DNA from: Cantharellus purpuraceus
Taxonomy: Eukaryota > Basidiomycota > Agaricomycetes > Cantharellales > Hydnaceae
Direction: 5' to 3'
DNA length: 64,000 nt
NCBI GenBank assembly: GCA_025174535.1
Contig: JALBUN010000049.1
Coordinates: 1,364,001 to 1,428,000, forward strand
Every line of letters starts with the position of its first letter. The stretch's first letter is position 1. Below, piece by piece: positions 43,117 to 53,803 of the stretch. A model generated the notes under the pieces. It made no database searches, had not been told where the DNA came from, and saw only the letters and a program-made list of their open reading frames with translations. The position numbers were made by a program, and so were the translations under genes.

Positions 43117-45424
43117 ATGGATACCAGTCCCGACACTTCACAACATGCCCATCCTCCAGAGAAGACTACTCTTCGGCCTTACAAGTGCCCTTTCCCACTC
43201 TGTGCGCGCGCCTTTGCCAGGTTGGAGCACCTGGTAAGCATATTTCGCCCATTATCCTCAAACCATCTGTCTCACGTCTTCCTTCTGTAGACACGGCACA
43301 TTCGAACACATACCGGCGAGCGGCCTGTGCGTCATGTTCATGACTGACTCTCCTACTATGCAGAGGCTCATACATCGTTGTTGTGAAGTATGAGTGTACT
43401 TACCCAGGATGCGAAAAGCGTTTCTCCCGGGGAGATGAGTTAACCAGACATAGCCGTATTCATGGCGCTGATAAGAACGCCAAACGTGAGAAGAAGGAGC
43501 GAGAGTGCCATGGTGAAGGTTGGGATGTTAGTCTCCTCCAAGCAGCAGACGAGGCATCTTGTAGAGCCCGCAAACGAGCCAGAAATACAGGAGAATCAGA
43601 TGATGTGTGTATATGTATATTGCCGACTCCTACTGTTCTCATTGTTTCACCATGTAGGGCGAAATGTCTTATAGTCCTTCCACTTCTTTTCCTCAAGGCA
43701 CCCAGCTTGGAGCTACATCCTTGATGGTGGATCCGTTGACTGATCTGCATGAGCTTGAAGCTGCAGAGGCTCGCAGGCGAGCGGAATACGAGCAACGTCA
43801 CGCAGAGTTGGTTCGTGACGCCAGTCGATGTCTAGGCAAGGCACGTCTCAGTAAGAGCGCTGGGGCAAGCCCTGTGCTAGCGCCCGTTGAACACCCTGGC
43901 CAAGGCATGATATTTATGCCGGAGAGCACAGGGACTCTCCCGGTTCACGCTCACGCTCCTGAGGGATCTGGAACACTTTGCATACGGGAACACGGTGCAA
44001 CGGGTGTCCCGCTTCCTCCTTCTTGTCGCCACGACGAATGTCAGAAGGCATACCTCAAGGCCCTGAAGGCTTCGCGACGGTTTTCTGGACCATCACTGCC
44101 ACCCGTTCCCCCCTTTGCTCTTGACACTGCTCCCACGTCCCCCAGCACTGTTTCGAATTTGCCAATGGCTTACCATTCGGGCGCTGGGCGCACACATCCT
44201 CCATATCATTTTCGTGCACGTTCTGGTTCTCCTTCTCACATGCATAGCTATAGCCCATATCCCCGGGTATCACCCCCAACTTTCGAGAAAGAGCGAGATT
44301 CTTATTTGGTTGTTGACAGCACTTCCCCCATAGGCGGTTCTAGTTCCTGCTCATTGTCAGATTTCATGTTTTCTGCCCCAATTCACGGGATATCAAGTCA
44401 ACCGGGTATATCGAATGAGCGCAGTACCTCAGGTCCCATTGCCCAGGCACAATATACGCCATCAGCATCTCCTTTTCTTCGTCCACTTCAATCTCTTGGA
44501 TTAGACAGCCCTTCAGTGAGCCCCAAGATGGAGCAGAGCGCTCTTATCACGTTAGCCTCGTCCGACGCCCACATTGGCGAGATCGGGTTTCCAGATCCCG
44601 CTGGGGTTCGCACACACGAGCCTGCATTCGGCAAGAGAAGAGATTCAAGTACAACTGTCACACATCACGATTTCTCGCGCGCTCATTTACGCGCAGTGCT
44701 GCCTCATGTCAAGTCTGAATCTACCCCAACTTCTCCTACTTGGCGGTACTTTCACAGGCCCATCCACGGCTCGAGTGCTTCGCCCCCACCTACTACGGCA
44801 GATGCCGGAACTACGTCAACGTCCTCATCTCCACCATCGCCTGCCTTGCATTCACATTCACTCCCGCATACTCCGCACCTTATGCGGGGGCAACCGCCAC
44901 ACCATCATCACTTGGCACATTCTGTCCGCATGGCTTTTGCTATGACACCTATTAAACAATTAGATTCCAGGTTCTCGCATCCACATCAATCACAAACTTG
45001 CTCCCCTCCGTCCCACTCTACCCCTCATCCTTCAATATCTTCTTCCTCAAGCATTCACAATCTATATAAGCCCCCTGCACCCCCATCTCACTTTTCATTT
45101 TCGCGTTCCTCATCGCGCTCCGGGTCGCCACCTATTATGCTTCCCCCACTGTCTACTTCGACTCCAAATTCTACCGCGACTGTATCGTCGCGCGCACCTT
45201 CGCCAAGTGGTTATATCACCCTCCCCCCCTTGAAAGTGAACACTGCTGTTGGCAGCATAAAGCCTACAGCACATGTGCCTGCAGACGAGGCTTTAGGTAT
45301 ATCCGGCGATGGCGCTGGCATTTTAACGACTGGTGATTCAATATCAAATCCATCATCAGCAATGCCTGGCGAGCGAATAACGCTGCCTGGGTTTTCTGAA
45401 TTAATACGTGCAGCAGACTCCTGA
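43117..45424 (+). CDS. C2H2 zinc-finger transcription factor, CreA/Mig1-like
   Basis: Two adjacent C2H2 fingers assembled over three exons: RPYKCPFPLCARAFARLEHL|TRHIRTHTGERP|YECTYPGCEKRFSRGDELTRHSRIHG. The pair, and the RLEHLTRHIRTHTGE and SRGDELTRHSRIH helices, match the CreA/Mig1 class, which binds GC-rich sites and represses genes under glucose. ATG 43117 (MDTSPDTSQHAHPP). Introns: about 43233-43290, 43326-43387 and 43604-43657 (GTGTGT...GTAG). The remaining about 590 residues are Ser/Pro/Thr/His-rich and disordered, with VKSESTPTSP-like and HHHH stretches, ending ITLPGFSELIRAADS. CreA itself or a paralogue cannot be decided. The next gene shares the ending motif. Confidence 0.8.
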
Positions 45425-47318
45425 GAACTTTAAAAGGGTCGCTTGGCCTAGTGTCCGCTGACGCATAGAGGGCTATACAACCTTCGAGCCGGACCCTGCC
45501 GATTACCCCTTCGATACCGCCTATTATATCCAGACTTTTGCTTTAGATATCAGGCCATTTGAGCCTATACTATTTTATTCTATGCTCTATTTTGCTAGTT
45601 TATCCTCTGGATTCTTAATTTGGTTTGTTTCGTTCATGAGCATCTCCCTACCACACAGACCCCTCTCTTTAGATTTTCGTGATAGAATGCACCGTCTCTT
45701 CCCTTGCGAAGTATGTATGTTATTACTATGAATAGAGGCACTGCTGAAAAATACAGTGTTCGAACTCAGGGCCACCAATTCTGACTCTGCATGCTGTCGT
45801 TGCTGAGTATGGAACTGACATGACCTGAGGGTATGCGGGGAACTTGGACTAAAATTGCAACAATCGATAAGCATCATCTCAGCATGTGATCTGTGTGAAC
45901 CTCGCCTTTCAAGACACGCAGCTGTGCGAGTGATCGGGCAGAGAAGCATGTCCCCGCACACGTTGTGATCTACCGCAGGGGCATATTTTATCGGTATAAG
46001 TTATGTATTCTGGCATGCATTATTCATGTCACGATATTGTAGCGTTGCAAAACTTGAACGTGTTCTCGCTTGACTCCGCTCCTGATCTACTTACCTGAAA
46101 TGCAAGCTACATTCATCTCTTTCCTCTTTGACAGGAGTCTGGTAAGATCAGTGTGGCGTGTCAGAAGCTACGACAGACGGAATGTGTTGCACGGAAGGTT
46201 GATTTAGCTTTAGACTTGCAGCTCTGGTTGGCACCGCCATGCATGGCACCTGGGGTGGCCAAAGGGGTCACTACATCACTACCGACGGTGATCAAGGATC
46301 GAATCATTGGAACACTATATGTCACGTGGAAGACTCGTGGGTGAGGGAGGAACGGGCCGACTTGTCAGAGTGCGCGATACGCGGTGAGCAATACTTATTG
46401 CAACACCCTCCGCGTGTCCGGGTCCGTGGCAATGGAACCAACCCTTTTGTGCCTAGTTTTCGCCATGCAATCGCACACGGCGTACACTAGGATGTTAATG
46501 GCAAGTGCAACCCCCCCGTTAATTCTTCCCCCCACCCTTGGCAACTTCAACCCCACCGCTTTTCAAAGAGAGTCCAGGCGTTTGAAACGAGGACAATGCA
46601 TTAATGTGGATTCAATTGAAATCATATTAGGGTTCAAGGGAGCGAAACGACACTAACGATAACCGTTCATTTGGTCTGCCAGGGAACATCCCTTCGGCTG
46701 CTGCTTAAACGCTTAGACGCTGGGAAGAGCTAAAGAGAAGCAGAGGTAACGTACCAGTATCGTGGTGCCACAGCACAATGTCTTTTCCGGGCGATATACC
46801 ACTCTCTTCTCACGACTTACAACCACCTGTGGGTGGGTTCTCGTATCGAGAAGATGCGCAGATTGGGGCGCCTCGTTAAAGTATAGGTATCAGACGGAAT
46901 CTAAGCGAGAGTAAATTCTGGTTGCTTCAGGGGGCACTCGGATATCCCCGCAGGCGTCTGCAGGAGGAATATGGTCGTCTCCAGAACGAAAACGGCCTGT
47001 ACGGCGAAGCCGTTCTCTCTATCACCAGATAACCTGTCTTTGAACGCCGATATTGATCGATACTCGTGGCAGGTTTTTGCGGGATCTTAACCGAAAAATT
47101 GTATCAAGGGGCACCCTTCCCCCGGACGTAAGGTGACGGTAATATTGAACTCACCAGTTCGCCTCCTTTTGGAATTATATTTTGATGTAGCGTGGCCTTC
47201 CATCTGGGTGGCATTGCCGACAGCTATAAACGACGGCCACACCAGCATATCAAATTTCTCACCTCCCTTTCCCAGCTTTGCGTTTCTTTGGAGCCCCTCT
47301 TCAGGTGCGGCGTCGATC
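45425..47318. other. intergenic region
   Basis: No gene recognised. Small frames at 45587-45961 (minus) and 46153-46656 (plus) show no domain. It includes the 3' region of the first zinc-finger gene and the promoter of the second. Confidence 0.45.
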
Positions 47319-48537
47319 ATGTCAGGAAAAGGAAAGGACAAGGCGAAAGACAAGGACAAGGAGTCACGACCTTTCAAGTGTCAGCACGCAGGTTGTAAAT
47401 GGACGTTTGCTCGTCAAGAACATGCGGTATGCGCGGTTTCTTTCTTTCTTGATGGTACTGTGGCTGATTTATTTTTCTTTTCAAGACCCGTCACCTCCGG
47501 ACACACAGTGGCGAACGGCCATTCCTATGCTCTTATGACAAGTGCCCCTCACGATTCGCCAGGAACGATGAGTTACGACGACATATACGTCTAGTTCACG
47601 AGTATGACCGTGACACAAGTCATGAGGTGAATACGCATCGCTTGTAGCTCGTGGATACTTGCTAACTGGGTGCCATAGGCTGCCCTCGCAGACACTGATA
47701 AAGTTGTCTATAATGGTCACAATCGAAGACAATCTGAACAAATCTCGTTTACTCCGTGAGCATTTTCTCTCCACCTAAGGTGACCACAGCTAATCCCAGT
47801 TGTTTGTCAATACCAGCGCCACCGCCAATTCTTCCTCAAGTGCTGGAAGAATCGGGCATGCTGAAGTGTCGTCGATACACGCGAGTACTTCTCGCACGCA
47901 GCTGCCCCCAAGGCCAGCCACGTCGATGAATTACTATACCCAATCGACGGCCTACGCAATGCCACCTCCTCCTGTGCCCTCGAGTAGCCACAGGACGGTT
48001 ACTCAGCCAAGTTCCTTCTATGAAGAGTTTATACCTGATTTCCCTTCATCCCAGCAAATGCCTCAACAAATGCAGCCCTATCATGCGCAGCCCCCGTCGA
48101 TGTATCCCCAATCGACGTATACCCAATCAATGTATACCCAGCCGACGTATCCCCAGCCGACGTACTCCCAATCAACGTATCCACAGTCGACGCACACCCA
48201 ATCTACGTACTCCTCGTCGATGTACGCCCCATCCATGCAAGCCCCGCCCATGCAACAGATGCAAGCTCCACAGACGCAAACTCAGCCGCCCCCGATGCAG
48301 TATCAATATCAGTATCCATCGGCCGCGGCAGCTTCACGCGCCTACACTTCAGTTCATCTTCCACCACTGCAACAATCTGATGGCTACATGACAGATACTG
48401 GCATGCGGGAGCGGGCACGAGCACGGGAGCGGGAGCGGGAACGTCGTGTGCAACTCCCTGCCTTCTCCGAAATCGCGCGCAATCCAAATGAAGATCCAAG
48501 CGAGGACCCTGGCCCCGTGCATCGGCGTTACCATTAG
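47319..48537 (+). CDS. C2H2 zinc-finger protein, related to the preceding gene
   Basis: ATG 47319 opens a basic stretch ([19 protein letters not shown]). Two fingers are joined by an intron (47427-47485): [31 protein letters not shown] and [28 protein letters not shown] further intron follows HE at about 47627-47678. The junction to the long last exon (frame [10 protein letters not shown] from 47800) could not be fixed, because the obvious donor (GTGAGC at 47756) is out of phase; a donor near GTTGTC or GTCTAT at 47701-47712 would restore it. The C-terminal half is Pro/Gln/Ser/Tyr-rich with [12 protein letters not shown] repeats and ends [13 protein letters not shown], like the neighbour's ITLPGFSELIR. 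Probably a nuclear DNA-binding regulator. Confidence 0.75.
48090..48240 (+). repeat. in-frame 15-base repeats in the second zinc-finger gene
   Basis: About ten units of the type TATCCCCAATCGACG, encoding Y-P-Q-S-T or Y-T-Q-S-M pentapeptides. Variation is mostly at single bases and the frame is kept. Confidence 0.75.
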
Positions 48538-49629
48538 GTGGTTTGGGTTCTGTCGGGTCTTGGGATGCTAGACTCAGCTGACCCTCAATGTCATTCTGGC
48601 TTCTTAGTGATTTGGTGACGGTCGAGCGTCTTCCAAAAGCGCACTAATAGGCGCGTTCCTTTTCATTGAGAAAGGAGACAGGCACCGTCTGCTCTCTTTT
48701 CGCCTATAAGCAAGCTATCTGGATCCTCTTTCGAATTTCCTGTCAACTGTGACTATTAGTAGGATTGCCTAAATAATGTAATTTGAATCTGTCGGTATGG
48801 AACGATCTAAAACGCTACGGATTGGTTTAGCTACAATTACCACGCGGAGAGGTTCGTGGGATAATTACGAGATGGGTATATAATCGATAAGATTAACTTG
48901 CAGCGCCACTTTCGGTTAACACACTGTGTGTATAATGTGCCGTAATGATTGCTGCGATGCACCGGGGCCACCTTGAAGGACCTGAAATGACGTGGCATTT
49001 GCCACATACCCGAGTAAGTGGGCACATGCAACTATCTCTTTAGTGGTTAACAACCAAGCGAGAGGAGGCGGTCGGGTAGGTGGATCCCCATGCAACCCAA
49101 GTGCGGAACGTGGCGACTACATTCTTTTGTTCCTTTTTTCTTGCCGACGGTGAGGGCCAACGTGCATGACATGCTTCCGTTTCGGTTTTTTTTTACAAAG
49201 TTGACGCCACAGTGCGTGGTCTGATGGCGTTTTTAGCCTTGGAACGTAACACGTGCGGGGGCTCTCATAATCTGGACCCCCGCACTTCTGCAGGTGGATC
49301 TCACCCATTACTGTGTAATGGCTTGCACGAATGTATATCCACTGCCATAGAAGTGTTCTGCCACTGCCTAGGGTGAATTGTGAGCACTGAACGGCAAAGA
49401 GACCAAGATAACACATCTGAAAATAACCCCATCGAACTCGGGTATGTTTGCCCTTGGCCTGAGCACGCAACGTCAAACTTTTGTAGACATGTACAGTTTT
49501 TCGAGGAAACCATGATGTAGACACAGACGGCGGCAAATCCTGTGCCGAGGGAAAGCGGGTGATGTCGGAGTCTGAGCAATCCAGCCCAGTGACCCACTAG
49601 TCTTACGCGGCTGCTCCTCCTCCTTAGCC
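48538..49629. other. intergenic region
   Basis: No gene recognised. Minus-strand frames at 49117-49763 are antisense to the promoter and first exon of the WD40 gene and show no family features. Confidence 0.45.
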
Positions 49630-51966
49630 ATGTCAAAAAGGCGTGATTCAGTTGGACACCTAGTTTCCCATCGTTTCAACCGTTGTGGTGCACCATTTTC
49701 GAAGCAAGTCCTCAATTTCAAGGAATTTTTAGAAGTCTCGTGTTCTGATCCAAGTCTGCGCAATTAGGCGACTTACAGCACATACTTCTTGCGTTAACTC
49801 TCTTGCGTGGTCCGGAAATGGCCGCTGGCTAGCTAGTGCAGGGGATGGTAAGCCATGGATCTGTCGATGACCGCAACACTGCCTCGATCACGTTTAGCAG
49901 ACAGGCGCGTCCTGTTGTGGGATTTCCATCCCCTCAATATTCTATCGGCCCCGCTGGTCTGCACAGGGCCTCGGGTAACCAACACTATCCCTGCCATTTG
50001 AAGGACTGAACTCACAAGTCATTTGCAGGCTAATATCCTTTGCTTGGCGTTTACAGCATCAAACAACTTTGTCTTGTCGTTAGTATGATCCGTGTAACCC
50101 TTTCTATACGCGTGTGTCATCCATTCATAAGCCATGGTGGTCAGGGGAGGCCTTGAGCAGGAAGTCTTCCAATACGATGTATCGCGTATGAGTGCCTCGC
50201 CCCTTGCCGAAAGGCCCATTCGAAGGCACTTCTCTCAGCATGATGTATGTGAGCGGCATTGTCTCCAGAGACAACAGGCACCTGATTTATATCTCCAAAG
50301 GGCATCATCCGTGGCATCACCTCACATGCTTACAAGGATGAGTTGTTCATCACCGGAAGGTATCTGCCCTGTCCCTGGTCTGAATTAGTTTTATTTATTT
50401 TTAAATAATACATCCAGCGACAATGGTGAGGTTATTTTGCACGACACGCGTGTCCTCCAACGGCATGGTGGCGTGGGTGCGTTCTCAGCGAGAGCAGAGG
50501 TCACGAGCGTGCAATTCCATCCGTGCATGGAGTACGTCTTTGTGATGAGCGACGAGAAAGGAAACTGCAACCTCTGGGATACTCGCATGTCTTTTGACCG
50601 TCAACGCGAACAGCATGAACCAAGATCCCTCGTAAATGTCAGTTCCATAACCCTCGTCTTTTTATTAAATGACACTTCACTCGCGTCCTCATACGCAGTA
50701 CATTACAAAAATCTCTAGGTTAGGAAGCGCACATCTTTCCAACCCCGAAGTATCCAGTGTCACCTTCGACTCCACGGGTAAGTCCGGGACCCCTGAAATT
50801 TACCTGGCCTTCTAGCCGCAAGTCCACTGACTTCCGTATCTTACTAGGAACCCGGTTGGCAGTTACGATGCTGGTATTCACATAGCTGTTCAAAATCCCA
50901 CTAGCCCGCACTGACCATGCTCTATCTCTAATAGCATTTTCTCCCCACCATCTATAGCGTCTGGGATGAATGGCCTATTGCAATCTGCAGTGGCTCCGAG
51001 GATGCTCCAAGCATAACACCGGAGGATACTCACGAACCCAGCCCATCTCCTTCGCGGCGTTCCTATGTGAACGCCTGTACCATTAAAGTTAGTACTTCTT
51101 TTTCTCTTTTGTTCTAGTGCAGGATTATTCCAATATGCCACAGAACGGCTCCTTTGGCTCTCCCGGCGTTCAAACAGAGTGCTATTACGGCACTGGCTCT
51201 GACGATTTTCGGGGCTACATCTGGCATATCCCAGACGGTCTCGCATCCCAGAGGCAGGAACTGAGTTTCTCAAAATGGATTACCGAACCACTAAGTGGAA
51301 TCATTGGTACCATCCTTCAACGATATTCAAAATGCCCCCTTCTAATCGAGCGTCTATTTTTTTTCGCTAGGTTTTGCCGAGACGGTCACGGGGCGGCGTC
51401 TCGTGCCTACGGAATTGCGGAGGCCGCACTTCCTGCTGTATGGTATCGCAGCTTTACCCACAGCTCATGGTACTTTTGTTCAATTACACCCACCCCTTTC
51501 TTCTATGTCAAGGGCACAAATCTATTGTAAACACGGTACGATTCCATCCTCTTGAACCTTACATCGCCACTTCAGGCATCGAGCGACATGTCATCGTGCA
51601 TTCCCCTTTCGAGGTAACTCCTGCTTGTGGGACACTTACAAGAACAGAAAGAAGCGTCAGAGCAATACCTCAATATACTTCCATCACCGCCAATCTGATC
51701 ACCGGCGAGCCGTACGACAGCTCGCAAGAAGCCGGAAGAGACGACAGCGACAATAGTGTCATTAGACTTTTCGATGAGTGAGCCTTTCTCTGCCCTCATT
51801 CCTCCGGTCCAGTGAAAGAATCATACTGTCATCTGTTAGTATTCTACGTCAAGAAGGTGCACCAGACGTATTTGACATCCGGAACTGGTATGAAGATGAT
51901 TCTGGATCAGACCGAGATCAGAAGTCATGGTCAAACACAGATCCCGACTCTAGAATAGGTGATTAG
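49630..51966 (+). CDS. WD40-repeat protein resembling DCAF-type CUL4-DDB1 substrate receptors
   Basis: A many-exon gene. ATG 49630 gives MSKRRDSVGHLVSHRFNRCG. Spliced blocks: HTSCVNSLAWSGNGRWLASA, DRRVLLWDFHPLN, GPR|ANILCLAFTASNNFVLS|GGLEQEVFQYDVSR, GITSHAYKDELFITG|SDNGEVILHDTR, FHPCMEYVFVMSDEKGNCNLWDTR, GSDDFRGYIWHIPDG, then GHKSIVNTVRFHPLEPYIATSGIERHV and the acidic end DSVIRLFDE-like, ILRQEGAPDVFDIRNWYEDD. The order (N-terminal repeats, a split block, a late SIVNTVRFHP repeat with SGIE) is that of DCAF5/WDTC1-like proteins, which recruit substrates to CUL4 ubiquitin ligases. About eleven introns, some only about 45-60 bases. Function by family, not shown here. Confidence 0.78.
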
Positions 51967-52137
51967 GAAAATTTTATTTTTCACCAGTATAAAGAAGAAT
52001 CGACGTGACACGTTTACTCCGACGCAAAATACCAGCATATGCCTATCTAGGCCATAACAATTACAAGGTTTGTTACATTCTGCGAGAAATCGAATAAGAT
52101 AGAATAGAGTATGTGAGATAGCTTCGTAAATCTGCTC

Positions 52138-53648
52138 CTAGGTATCCCAGGGATCACCATGTTTTTCAATCATATGGGATTCCCATATTCGTGCTCGCTC
52201 CAATTTCTTTACTGTAGGAGCGCAAGGCTTCCAGCCATATACACTGGGATCTAGAAAGGCTGCACGAAGTTTTCGCCGTTGTCGGCGAGATATCTCCTCG
52301 TCTTCTTGAACTGAAAATTTCTTGATAGCGGGAAGACGAAGTCGGCTCTCAATACATGAGAGTAATGGGGAACTCGGAGAGGAAGTGTCGGATATGCCAG
52401 TTGACGTCATCGGCGTGTTGTCAAATGCGACACCTACAGACAGGCTGTCTTGGGTCGAAGACGTTGGAGTGACTGGCTCACAGTCTATGGTAGCCATTCT
52501 GGGCCTTTGTGAACTCCATGCACTATGATCGACTTGCTTTGGAGACGACCGTATTGACCGGACAACAATAGTTTCCTTCGGTACTTCATCATTCTCACTG
52601 TCATCCCCATGTGATGCAGCCGGTTGAGAAATCGTCGAAAGATTTGCCGCATTTGTTCTTCTGGCAATTGGCGTATGTGTCGATAAATCATGTCCTAGCC
52701 CCGATGGTACGTAACCCCATCCTTTGGCACGCTTCGAAGGACTCCCGTTTTCCTTGGATTCAATTTCGACAGATGGCTTCCGTTTCATGTTGTAAATTAG
52801 AGGTGTTTTTGGACTGGTCAACGGGGCGGGACGTCTATCGGGACGAGTCATTAAATCCGTGAGGGTACCCTGCATTTTTTCTCTAATACTTGTCTCAAAG
52901 CGAGTTGTTCTCGCGGAAAGAGCAGTCTCAGCCTTCCGGATAAGATCGTCCGCCATATGAGAGCAGTGAGTCTCCAAGGTTCTTTGTGAGGTAGCCCACT
53001 TCTTTGGAGACACTTTCAACATTTCCCGAAAGTACACGGCATCTGGGATGGTGACCTACAACGTTGTCAGGTCTACATTATATAGAACATAAGGAAATAC
53101 TTACCCGAAGAATGGCAGTGCAGACCCAGTAAAAGATAGCACACTGCGTTAATGGTGAATTGAGATCAATTGAAGTTCCATCCATGAGAGCCCCACAAGC
53201 TTTCAGTGCTTCTTCCACCTCCACCATGGGAACATACGCGTCTTCTCTTTCCACGTATGTCTTCGAAAGAGACCGGAACGTGACACTCTTCCGATTGCGC
53301 TGTGGGGACGTGGTGGTACGTAGAATGTTCTCAACGTTTGATAGAGTAGTGTCAAAAGTCTTCGGTTCGACGCAAGCAGCTGCACAAGCTTGAGCCTTCG
53401 TAACCTCCCCATTACCAAGTCTAATAAGCCATGTGAGATAAAACATTGATGTAGCGATAATTCTGACAGACTCACCTCTGCGACGCGAGAAACGCGCATA
53501 TGGCGAACAGGGCACCGCGTCCCTGGCCGAGATAGCGTCCAGAACCGTACGTCGTGAGCTGAGACGCCTGCGTATAGAGACTTCGAGCTACTTTACGCGT
53601 CTCATCTCCAGTTTCGAGCCTGAAGAACACTTCATCATAGGGGTTCAT
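52138..53648 (-). CDS. Orc6-like protein A (origin recognition complex subunit 6 candidate)
   Basis: ATG 53648 (MNPYDEVFFRLETGDETRKV). Two introns: FLASQ|RLGNGEVT (about 53411-53476) and ILR|VTIPDAVYF. The N-terminal fold GRGALFAICAFLASQRLGNGEVTKAQACAAACVEPKTFDTTLSNVENIL is followed by VTFRSLSKTYVERE and SPLTQCAIFYWVCTAILRV with SPKKWATSQRTLE. This order of helices fits the two cyclin-like folds of Orc6. The tail is Ser/Pro-rich with KRAK and DSEN motifs and ends ERARIWESHMIEKHGDPW, comparable to the Trp-containing C-terminal helix of Orc6 that contacts Orc3. Orc6 acts in the nucleus in origin licensing. The call is by pattern only; the adjacent gene is a paralogue. Confidence 0.5.
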
Positions 53649-53803
53649 TCGTGAGCAAAGTGAGACGAGAAGAATAGGTGTCACGCGCTGTCACACTTCC
53701 GGTTTGAAATCCTTATATTCCAGTTTCCTACATAGCAACGACATACAATTCAAAGCAATGGCATATACTGCCCAGTTCATCGTCCACGTCATAAGAACCA
53801 TCA

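Noticed and set aside
45730..45800. Second B-box-like sequence (GAGTTCGAACACT, minus)
   Set aside because: No cloverleaf can be drawn around it.
49117..49763. Overlapping minus-strand frames (96-139 codons) before the WD40 gene
   Set aside because: They are antisense to the promoter and first exon of the WD40 gene and carry no family motif.
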